From the NCBI RefSeq assembly GCF_932526225.1, contig NC_064038.1:4278001-4342000 (forward strand): DNA of 64,000 nucleotides. Reading direction: 5' to 3'. Position numbers and translations under genes: made by a program. Each line of letters starts with the position of its first letter. Positions within the stretch are counted from its first letter, which is position 1. The notes under the pieces were generated by a model. The model was given only the letters and a program-made list of their open reading frames with translations, did not search any database and was not told the DNA's origin. This DNA comes from Nematostella vectensis. Taxonomy: Eukaryota > Cnidaria > Anthozoa > Actiniaria > Edwardsiidae. Below are positions 36,859 through 47,699 of this stretch, piece after piece.

Positions 36859-39074
36859 ACATTGCGTAGGACACAGGAAGACCGTGAACTAATTTATATA
36901 TCACAACACATCTATGATGCTCTGGCTAAAACTCATTGGGTACAACTCACCATTGTTGACAATGAACTTTGTATCAAAGGTGTCAAAGACTATAAGGTAA
37001 TCCCAACTATGTCATCGGCTTTATAAAGGGAAAACCTCCGACTTTCCGTACGTACTACGTATGTGCATAATATCTAGAGCCCACAAAAGTACCGCAAATG
37101 ATCTAACAAATGCCCCCTCTCTAATAATCTTCTCCTATCTAATGAATGACCCCCAAGCTTACAAGTTGGTATTGAACGCCCCTTATCTAACAACCCCCCC
37201 CCCCCCCCCCAGCTCCCAGCTTATAAATAAACGACATAGTGGGTTTGTCTCTTCATCAGTTAGAAACGAATGTTCTTGGGCAGTACTTTCAAATAAATCA
37301 ACAAGTGATCTATGCCCAAATACGCGAACAGTATTCATAAAAGTCAGTCCATATGTTTTCCTGCACTGTATGTACTAGTTTGTGCTCTGTGCTCTGTATG
37401 TACTAGTTTACGTGCTCCGTACGCTAGCATGTGCTCCGTACGCTAGTTTGTGCTAGTTTACTTGCCCCTACGCTAGTTTGTGCTCTGTACGCTAGTTTGT
37501 GCTCTGTACACTGGTTTACGTGCTCCGTACGCTAGTATGTGCTCCGTACGCTAGTTTGTGCTCTATACGCTAGTTTGTGCTCTGTACACTGGTTTACGTG
37601 CTCCGTACGCTAGCATGTGCTCCGTACGCTAGCATGTGCTCCGTACGCTAGTTTGTGCTCCGTACGCTAGTTTGTCCTCTGTACGCTAGCTTACGCAGGA
37701 TTGTGCTCACGTGACTCGGTAGGGGCGCGCCAGGGGTATGGCCCAGCCCCCCCCACTCCCTCCCAAGCAGCCAAAAATACAGAAAATGTATAAGACATTA
37801 TGTAAAATAAAGGCCTTGAAAGGGCCTTTTGGGCACTCTCCTGTTAAAAATCCTGGCTACAACGCTCAACATTAGAGAGAAACTATTGTCTATGGTCGTT
37901 TTTGTTTGTTGTGTTTTCTTTCGAGTCTCCTCCATTCACAATGATATAACGCCATCTATAACTTCCAGATGAGCGGTTCCAACTCGGGCTCAACCATTTC
38001 CTGCACAATTGTCTGTAATTGTAGCTAGACCCATCTCAGTATGTACACATTCATACCCATTTTGAATTTATCATCTTAAAATCTCTATTAATTAATTGCT
38101 CAATAATATCTTATGTCGATGGATATTTTAATGACATTAAAATGTCATCAATCTGAGTAGCAATTTCACCATCACAGCACGAAATTGCGTTATGACGTCA
38201 CAGCATTGTTTCACGAGTAGGATAACACTTCACGGGACGTTAGATAAGCAGCCACAGCGCATTTCTATGACGTCAGTCACGCAACGGTATCAAAACAATC
38301 ACGGTAGCATCACGTGACGATATGCTGCATTCTTGTAGTCTATAAGCTATAGCCTACCATTAGCAAAAAGTGACTGATTTGAAAACCAAAAATGACAAAT
38401 GACCAGACCAGACAAGGTATTATTAGGCTAAAAGAATTGATCTGCTAGTGTGATTTGACTTATTTACTCTTGGTCTCTCTGAGTCTCAGAAAGTATTCGA
38501 TCTCGAGAAATGAACATTTTGAAATACGACAGCGCTACGTCACGTCACGCTTCCAGGATGTCACGACACCACAACGTTACGTATTGATGTCAATCAACGG
38601 TCACGATCAGTAGCTCATAATTTCTGTATCTACAGGTTGGGCAAGGACAAGTTGGGGAGCTAATCGAGCTTTAATGTTTAGCTGCTTAATTAAATGTCAG
38701 GGGTAAATTCCTAGATTGGAGATCTGGGTGTTCAGAGAGAGGTTCAATAAGGCTATACAAGATGAGTTGATCTAAAAGGTTAGTTCACACTAGGACGCAA
38801 GCGCAAACGGAATCGCAACACAAGTGAGAATTGGTCAAACACAAGCGCAAGATAATCAAGCACTTGCGTTCTCTTGCGCATGCGTTCCAGTAACAATCGG
38901 AAAATTACGTGCGCTGCGCTTGCGCTTACGTCCAAGTGAGAACCAACCTTAAGTAAAAAGTACCCTGGCTACCAGAATTTCCAGAGTCAATTGTCACATA
39001 ACGTTCCATCCTAGTGCCGCACTGTGGAAGTCGGCACGAAGACTCTAGTATATCGGGTAAATACAAATTGGATG
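36859..39074. other. Intergenic region between lysine-rich gene and GPCR
   Basis: This holds the promoter side of the lysine-rich gene and the 3' side of the GPCR gene. I see a poly-C run at 37195-37210, the minisatellite at 37376-37695 and no further exon. Near 38770-38950 two stretches rich in gcgcaagcgcaa and ttgcgcttgcg are loosely inverted. The rest is ordinary AT-rich sequence. Confidence 0.55.
37376..37695. repeat. 19-20-bp minisatellite (tgctccgtacgctagtttg)
   Basis: About 15 units of 19-20 bp contain the palindrome-like core gtacgctag with variants gtacactgg and gtatgtac. It lies about 550 bp upstream of the lysine-rich gene's start codon. No link with a splice site was seen. Confidence 0.9.
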
Positions 39075-42000
39075 CTAAGAAGCTTTTCGATTTACTTTGA
39101 TAAGATTCGGAGCAGAGCTGATCCTAAGAGAGAATTCCGTTACTTCGGCTTTGACGGAACCTAAGGTGTTACGCTCTGGATAAACTAACATAATGAAGAT
39201 TTTCGGGAAGAACATACAACCAAGGACACCAAATGCAATCATAAGCCCCGTGGCACACGCCACGATGGTGATGTAAAACCCCTCAAGAGCCGAGTCCACG
39301 GGGTAGTACGTTATCCACGACAATAGTAGAACGTACAGAGAGAAGCCGATGTAACGAGCTTCGTTGAAATTATCCGGAAGTTTGCGGGCCTTGAAGGCGT
39401 ATAGGATGCACAGGAGTGACATGAATACAAAGTAGCCGAACATTACGGCTCGGATTATCAGACCTGTGCTTGATTTATACGGCATGCAGAAGACGAACAC
39501 GTGCTTCTGAAAGGTGATGTCTTTGTGGACGTGAGGAGGGTCTAGAATGAGCCACAGGGATGATAAGATAAACTGGATCACGTTCAAGGAGAGGACGACG
39601 ACAAGCTGGCCTTTTCTTCCCAAAATGTACGCTTTGAACCAATGAGGCACTGGCTCAGTGTAGAAAACATTGACTAAACGATTGGTCTTGAGGAAAAGGA
39701 TAGATACGCAAGCTGTGCAAGTCAAATAACGCCATGGCTGCAAAAGATAGCAAACTGCAGGTGTAGGGTGGAAAAGATGGAGGATTGGCAGAAACAGCGA
39801 CAAGCTGATAATGAACAGTAAGAGATAGCTCAGTTCCTCGTTGCTGCCTTTTACGATTGGAGTTAACCTTTGTTTAAGATACACTCCAAAGACGATAATA
39901 GTGAGCAAGAATCCAACAGCAGTAAGAAAGAGCACTACTGTCGCCGTACTGTCTTCCCATTGGATGTTCTGTAACGGAAGGTCGACACATTTTGTGTTCT
40001 CCTTGTTGGACATTTGCTCCTTACTGCATTTTTTACAGCTGGTAGAGCTTTCTTTTGAGCTGATAGTACCTTCAGGACATTGAAAGCATTCCCAACAGCA
40101 GCGGTTAATGGAGGATTGTTTTGTACCCGTGGGGCACGGCTTACTGCATCCTGATATAGGAACTTCGCTATCTGTCGTCTTCCATTGAATCGCCTTGTCA
40201 TCCACGTGTAACAAAGGCTCTGAGTTTGAATCCTTCTTCCAGAATCCAATGTTTTCGAGATAATACTCGCTGTTGTTATCCTTCCTGCGGAAGTTCATGA
40301 CGTCATAGTAAGCATTTGCCGGGTCCCCAGACGTCTTGAAATGTACCGTTCCCGTGATGCCGCGAAACGTTAAGTTATTCATGAATTTTAATAGCTCGTA
40401 GGGCTCTATCTTCGCGTCTGTGATGTTTAGCTCAAGCTGGGATTTATGCCACTTGTCCAAACCGTTAGCCACTGCGTACACGGAGTCGGTTACGTAGGAG
40501 ACATAGGCACTGTAAAGTTTCTTAAACCCGGATTCAGAGACGATCTGAGCATTGCATTCCTTTGATCCTGATTCCACACATTCAGCTTCACTTGCCCAGT
40601 ACTCCTCCCACCACGGATTCCCACCTTGTCTTGTTTTATCTGGTGTTAGATTCTTCAAATGTTTCTCAAACTCGCTGTCAGGAAACTGGTGGGGCATTAT
40701 CGCTAATGAGTTACCCAAAACTGAGGAATACCTCCTGATGACCTGCGTCCCGAAAGTCGCCATAGCCTCACTCAGAAGAAACGTGCGGTCCGTTAAGCCT
40801 TGTTTGGTCGCCTCGCTCAGAAACGCATGTGTTTGGTAATAATTACTCCAAAATACTATCACCTTCACAGATGTCTGTCGCTTGATTTTTCGCACAATTT
40901 CTTCAACTTTTCCTTTGTACCCAGAAGTTGTGAAAAACTCAACGAAGGCAATACAAAACGTCTGTCTGTTGTAAGCCTCTCGCTCGAGTGCACGAACGCC
41001 GTGCTGTCCGTAAGAGCCATCGTGGGCCACAGCCGCTACATAACTCCAGTTGAAGTGATCTATGATGTCTGCCATTGCTTTGGATTGCTCGCCGTCAGGG
41101 GGAATGGTGCGAGCAAAGGAGGTGAAGTAGGGAGAGCTTAGTTCTTCGCTCGTTGAGAAGGGACTCACAATTGAGATGTTCACTACCTGAAATCAAGAAA
41201 AAGGGATAAGGGCACCTCCCTTGTTATCAAAGCTTATCCCTTTTCCTCCTATAAAATTATAAGGAAATGACCCGTAGGGGCGTGGCTGTGCTGCCAAGAT
41301 AGGAGGGGAGGGACTCACAGTTAAGATTTTAGCTGCTTCAAATCAGGATATGTGATAAGCTTTATTAGCAAGGGAAAGGATAGACAGGCATTCAGGAAAT
41401 GATGATGGTAACAGACTTACGCTCACGCGTCATAGGATGGCGGGCTAGAAACAGCTGGTAATCGAGCCTATCAGATCGAGCCTGGTCAAATAATGATTTG
41501 CACATCAAACTTATAAATGCAATACACTGCAGTTTTCTAACTTACAAAACTGTTTGAAACTTGAGAAAGTTATACGTTATCCCAGTTTACAGCAAAGAAA
41601 AGCTAAGTTGTCCTGAAATCGTGATCGCCTCATATGATCAGGCCAAGCGTACGATATCCGAGTGTCTGGAATACAATCAGAAGGGTTACATCATCTGGCG
41701 ATTTACGGCGAGTCGCTAAAGAAAATTAATCATATTAGCAAAAGTCTGAAATTTTAGTGTCTGCTTTTGAAGCGATGAGTATCCATACAAACGACGGGGA
41801 GAGATGAATCATGATATTTTAAGATAATCTTCACTTTCTTCCCCAGAGTATGGGACACAATGTAAACAAGCTAATTTTAGTTGTAGGTTGATCTTGTCTG
41901 ATGTCAAATCAATTCCAATAAATCTCATCTTACTCGATCGTATTAGACCAATTCTAAACCAATGGCAATCAATTTTTATATAAAAACAAATAGTCTAGCT

Positions 42001-43630
42001 AAAAGGAATAGAGGATTATAATTACGTAATAGAGTGTGAATAGATCGAAAACCCGAAACAGGAAGTTTTTAGATCGTTTACCTTGGGTAAGCTAACAGAC
42101 AGTCGGACGCGTTCGCGATAGTAATTAATTTTGCCGCTTCTAAATATCCCTCTAAGTGCAGTTCTATAATAGCAGAGGCCTCGTTCCACCCTAGTGATGG
42201 GTAAAACCATAGGATTACAAGGAAGGGGGTGGAATCATTTATTGGAAATATAGCAATGCCTTGCACCTTGATTAATTCATTTTGCCGCTTCTATATTTTT
42301 ATCTTAGTGCAGTTCTATAATAGCAGAGGCCTCGTTCCACCCTAGTGATGGGTAAAACCATAGGATTACAAGGAAGGGGGTGTAATCATATATTGGAAAT
42401 ATAGCAATGCCTTGCAGCTTGATTAATTAATTTTGCCGCTTCTATATTTTTATCTTAGTGCAGTTCTATAATAGCAGAGGCCTCCTTGCACCCTAGTGAT
42501 GGGTAAAACCATAGGATTACAAGGAAGGGGGTGTTATCAAATATTTTAATTATAGCAATGTTATACCCTGAAGTTGATTTAAGAATTGGGGATTTCGCAC
42601 AATCTCATTTTCTCCGTCTTCTCGTATGTCTGCGGTTGTGTGAAGATTGAACTAAGCATCTCAGTTAATGCCTATATTTGGATACCTCATATTTTAGTTT
42701 TTATCAGCAGCGTTGGCTTGGGTGGGGCACGGCGAACGAGTTCACTTCTTTTCTATTGCATCCAAAAGGGGTGTTTCTTTGAAAAATCTAGATTTTTAAC
42801 CTGTGTTTAATGTGCATGTAAGTAATCCCTCTGATTCTCTGCTACTGATAACTACAAAGACCAAGATTCATCGAAGACAATCCCAACAGGTGTCGGCAGG
42901 GCGACAATAAACCCGTAGGCTAGTGGAAGTATAAGGGTTAAACGGTTTTTAAACATTTCCTTTAACCGTTTTCTTGACTGATTGACAAGTATTTTTCTTA
43001 GTGCTGATTAAGGCTAGTGGCCCGTAAAACAAGGTTTAATGACAGTTCTAACAGAAAATTGCGTGCGGGAGCAATCCGTTTCGAATCTGGTGATAAAGTT
43101 GTTAACCACATTTGAGCGGTAATGAGTATTCATTTGCAAGGAAATGAAGATTTTCATCCTGTTAAGTTGTTTACCTGAAATAAACCAGCAATGTGGCCTG
43201 TGCTCCCCGACTCGATGGTCCCAATAACGGCAACCACTGGATCTGTCAAGTTGGTAAACTTATCACTAAGCACTCCATTCCTTTGAACAAGTTCATTATG
43301 ATCATTGTTAGCCACGATGTTGTACGCCCACTGCATGGCAAGTCTGGGGTTATAGCAGTAATCTCGCACATCCAGACCAAGACTGAGCCCAGGCAGTAGC
43401 TCTGTGGAGTTGTTGATGCGCTCTATAGCGTAAGATATCGCCTCTATGTAGCCAAGTCCAAGCAAATACAACTCACCACACTCGCCCGAGGCCGTCTGCG
43501 AATGCGCTGGTAGAATGACCCCTAGTGTAATGTTGCCTGGTTGGTGAAAGCGGCTTGTGGCTAGCGAAGTGACCACGAAGGAGAACAGAAGCAGAAGTCT
43601 TGGTTTTGCTTGTTGGAACTTCGTCTTCAT
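39075..43630 (-). CDS. Class C GPCR, metabotropic glutamate receptor-like
   Basis: Two exons, 43175-43630 and 39075-41186, join in phase 0 to 855 residues, the usual mGluR length. A signal peptide (LLLLFSFVVTSL) is followed by the Venus-flytrap ligand domain, including VVAVIGTIESGS, the FSTSEELS segment (mGluR SATSIDLS) and AVAHDGSYG (mGluR AVASEGNYG). A cysteine-rich domain lies near residues 498-551 (CSKPCPTG, CCWECFQCPEG), then seven helices near 565-815 with the class C motif KLPDNFNEARYIGFSLY. The Thr that in mGluRs contacts glutamate (STS) is kept. The region around the mGluR GSDGWAD motif reads LSEAMAT, so a key acidic contact seems lost and glutamate may not be the ligand. The tail is short and has no Homer-binding PPxxF. 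Neighbours are unrelated. Class assignment is sure; ligand is unknown. Confidence 0.95.
41187..43174. other. Single intron of the GPCR gene
   Basis: This 2-kb intron separates the first part of the ligand domain from the rest. It contains a 151-bp tandem repeat (42118-42560) and otherwise AT-rich sequence with no exon recognised. Confidence 0.7.
42118..42560. repeat. 151-bp tandem repeat, about three copies
   Basis: Three copies of a unit of about 151 bp (containing ttctataatagcagaggcct and gatgggtaaaaccatagg) lie in the GPCR intron. The copies differ at scattered bases, and the third is truncated. There is no splice-site overlap. Confidence 0.9.
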
Positions 43631-44854
43631 GGCGGAAGCAGTAGCTAGACTTTACCACAGCTTGATTCTAATCAACCAAGAGCGCGGTTCATAGCGAAGT
43701 ATTGGTCAGCCTTATTATCAATGTGCTTCGGTTATAGCGGTGATCGTAAGCCAGACTGTATTCGGTGATCCTGGTGCGAACTGATTAAACGATAGTAAGA
43801 CAATGAAACAAGCGTCGACGAGGTTCGTTCCGGAAAATCACTCGGATTACAAGATTCATCAGAAAGCCCTTTGACCCCTGGAAACTCTGCTTGATTTCAG
43901 TTATCACCAGATACAAGTGATCTCCAGAAAAGGATTAAAGGGGTAACGCATCAATGTGAATAAGCCCCACAAGGCAATAACTGTCAAACCGTGCTCGCAG
44001 GCGAGCGTCACAAGATTCTGACCTGTCTTGCAAATTGACGTAAGTCAACTAAATGCTTTATATCCATATCTTTTTTGAATACCTGTCAGAAAACACGGAC
44101 AGGGCAGCCATGTTTGAAGGCATGGGAGTTTCCAACAATGGCAATGAATTTTCTGCTTGTGTTCAAAGCAAAACTGACTAGCTTTCTTGTGATGGGATAA
44201 ATAAATTTTATCGCCAGCATACTTGGAGTGCGACGAATCTAGTACCTACTTCCTGAAAAAGAAAAGCTTCCGTGTTTTGCCCGTCAACCCGGCACCACGG
44301 TGCCATTAAAAAAAACTCGAGAACTATTTATTTATTATTTATTTTTAGATCAGGCGGAAATATATATTATATTTTTTTGCGTAAATAACCTATTTATGGA
44401 CTAAAATTTAAATTGCAAGGTCAAGGACCGTAACTGGGTGTGTGAGGAGGGCGAGTGCTTTTTAAGGAGCAAAATTCTGTTTGCGACTATTCCCTAATGT
44501 TTATGTGATCACGATCACCCCAATCTTAGCAAAGTATGAGGCACATGAGCATGGGAAACAACAGAAAATTTACGCGTGATAATTTAGAAACTGTTACCCC
44601 CAATTTGATAACACAGCGCTCTATCGGGGCTTTGGAGGCGCTCCATCCGGGTTTCATGAAGTTCTTTAGTACAGGGCGTAACCCAGGACAGTGAGAAGTA
44701 CAAGGGCCTAAATGACGAAATATGTCCCCTATCATAAAAATACGAGGATAGTGTTCGCATAATAAGTCAAAAGAGAGCAAAATGGTCGCTCTTTGCGCCG
44801 AGCAAACAAGCCAAGAAAAATTAGGGGAAACCAAAAAAAGGGAGGGACATGTTT

Positions 44855-45170
44855 AACTAATATCGGGTCAGTACGCAGCTCTTCCAAGCTGCAATTTGAT
44901 TGGGCAAATGAACAATATCCGCACCTCGACACAAAGAACGAGAAGAATAGAGACAAAAGAACTTTTTTGTAGAACAAAGATAGTAGGAGACAAAGCAGCT
45001 GCGTACTAACTCTAATATCGGGTCAGTACGCAGCTCTTCCAAGCTGCAATTTGATTGGGGAAATGAACAATATCCGCACCTCGACACAAAGAACGAGAAG
45101 AATAGAGACAAAAGAACTTCTTTGTAGAACAAAGATAGTAGGAGACAAAGCAGCTGCGTACTTACTCATA
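44855..45170. mobile_element. Two tandem copies of a fold-back element
   Basis: Two copies of a unit of about 153 bp are nearly identical. In each, agtacgcagct near the left end is the reverse complement of agctgcgtact near the right end, giving an element of about 138 bp with terminal inverted repeats. No coding sequence is present. It may be a MITE that was duplicated in tandem after insertion. Confidence 0.65.
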
Positions 45171-46734
45171 ATATCTACAATACCCCATTTTAAGAATGAT
45201 GACACTCGCGACGGCACAACGTGTTTTCACCACTTTATTGAAATAAGCATTGTACGCCATGATCCAATACTCTTGCGGGCTGGGACTACCGACGACAAAC
45301 TGCTATATTTAAGACTATATAGTACACGCCACACACACGCAGAAATACAACGAAATATATGCCGTGTCTTATAATAATGCCCCTATTAATTATTCTCTTA
45401 ATAAAATAGCTAGCGACACGATACCTAACTGAAGAAACGCGATAGCCCAGAAAACAACCCTATCCTTTCCAAAAACCTTTTAGAAGGTGCGCTTTTTTTG
45501 GTTTGTTCAAACACTTGTAATTTTTTTGGTATTTCGTTTTCGTGCACTTTTGGTTGCGTGAATATTTAGGTAGTTTTTCTTCTTACTCTGTATATTTAAG
45601 TTAGCTACCCAACTGCTCGATTATAATCAAACAAATAAGAGTAGCATAACTCGTGTCTCGCTATAACTGTCACTCGCATAATGGAAGACCGCGTAACGAA
45701 ATGCTTTTTAACCATCGTCATTAAAAACATCTCCTGAAAGTGTCTGACATCCGGGAGACTTGATAAGAACGCACCCTTTTTGATTGGATCCGCTTTTTCG
45801 TTATGCCGTGCAGCTGAAAAAGATCTAGCTTTCTTACGGCCAAATAATAAAATCTGACAATCATTTCTCCATGTGTTTTAGGAATTTTTTAAGACTTGTT
45901 GCAGGTGCTAAAAAATTAATAAATCCGTACCATCTACAGAAAATTATACCCAGAATGTAAAAAAGAAAAAAAAAAACAAGAAAAAACAAAAGAGAGCTTT
46001 ACACGAAGGATTGAAAGTGATTCTCGTGGCGATGGAAAAATTGTTAAAAAAAAAGAAAAAGGGGGAAACTTAAAGAAAATAAGTCCATAAGTGAAACCAG
46101 TAGCGTACCCCTTAGCAAGACAAATTATTAATTTGGCATGTAAAAGGGTTTTAGCCCTCCCCCTCTAAATTACACGACCAATCGCGACTCTCCCCCCCCC
46201 CCCCCCCCCCCGAACCTTCTTACGGTCATGAAAAAAGAAAGGGAGACTAGATTAAAAAAAATTAAAATACAACCCATTACTGATTTCTCTAACGTGTGGT
46301 TTCCGGTTTACGACCCTTATCCAGTAAACGCCACTAAAACCTCGACCACATCATTCATTTCATTCCAACAAGTATTAGTATTTCACGAAAAGATAATGTT
46401 TCCCGCGTTAGTGTTGATTATTTTGCCATTAGTTTTTGTTAGTTTAACATTAGTTTTTTTACGTGAATATTTACCCTTTAGATAAAAAGCAAACCCCAAA
46501 ACTTGAAAAATCCTTACTAAGATGTCCAAAACCCAAACGTATCTAAAAAAATAAATAATAATATTAAAGAATGGGGAGAAATAAAAACGGTATCATCCGA
46601 CAAATGATGCCGGAAAGAATCACAGGCCTTCCGACAGCATATACTTTCTGTTGTCACTCTCTTTCAAAACATAAAAAACATAAGTATATTTTACATGAAT
46701 GAAAGTTTGGAACTGGTTTAAAATGCTCGACACA

Positions 46735-47115
46735 CCAGGTGCGAACACCTAAGCAAAACAAAAACACACACTCAAAAATAAAAACACACACAACGCTCCC
46801 GCGTTTGATTTCTCATCAGAACGAGAACACACCACATGCACAAACAGTCGCTCGAAGTCTACACGGATCACATCTACATTACACAGTGTGCGCAAGTTCA
46901 CGCACAAACAATCCTCTACACTCACATGTACACTCACGAACACGCGCATGCTGTATACGCGCGTATACTCACATCGAACGTAAACGCTTATGTATACCCA
47001 CATGCACACGCACGCTAGCTCAAATCGAACGTACACGCACATTCTCACGCATAACCACGCACATGTACACGCACGCACAAACACTCACATGCACGCAAAT
47101 TCACGTAGACTTCAC
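46735..47115. repeat. CA-rich low-complexity tract
   Basis: The plus strand is rich in cacacac, acgcac and catgcac without a fixed period. It lies about 600 bp downstream of the CCPG1-like stop codon. Both strands stay open for 110-130 codons because stop codons are rare in this composition; I do not call a gene. Confidence 0.7.
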
Positions 47116-47699
47116 GCCAATATATATGTAAGTCAACTCACAAGTACATATGAGAAAGGCTTTCGACGCCGGAAAACGGACGAACTTACATACGTACGTA
47201 CGCTAATCTCGTCTATCGTGAACACGAACATACATCACAGTCAAAATCCGAGCACCAAATGACTTAACTGATTGGTAGCTTCAACTCTTAAACAAACTTA
47301 AGAAAACCAAACTTAATTTTAACGGTCGTCTTAAAGGTTATTTTTTTTGTTTTGTTTAAAATTTAAATAGACACCTACAACAACTTTGCAATTCATGGGA
47401 GAATAAAAAAACAAAACCAATAGAAACCTTGTGTTACAATTTTCAAGAGAAAATGACTAAATGAAATGAAGAAAAATAATTTCTCAATAATCATAAGTCT
47501 AAGTAGTCATTTAGCTATAGAATAGATTGTAACTAACTAAACTTGTGATTTCCTATGCTTTCATATCTAAAAGACACAAGCTGGTGACTGATTGGTTTCC
47601 ATAAAAAAAGAAAAAAAGCCAAACTTACGCACGCACACCAAAGGATAGCTACTCACTCACTCCACACGGGGAGAGTTCTAAGGTACCATCTCTATTCAC

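Larger units (their letters stand above)
43700..47699. other. Intergenic region between GPCR and CCPG1-like gene
   Basis: This 4-kb stretch should hold the GPCR promoter and the CCPG1-like 3' UTR. It contains a duplicated fold-back element (44855-45170), a poly-C run near 46191-46211 and a CA/ACGC-rich tract near 46735-47115. Short open frames in the CA-rich tract are low-complexity. No gene was recognised. Confidence 0.6.

Noticed and set aside
46739-47262. Overlapping frames of 90-130 codons in CA-rich DNA
   Set aside because: Base composition lacks stops on both strands; no family motif and no periodic codon pattern.
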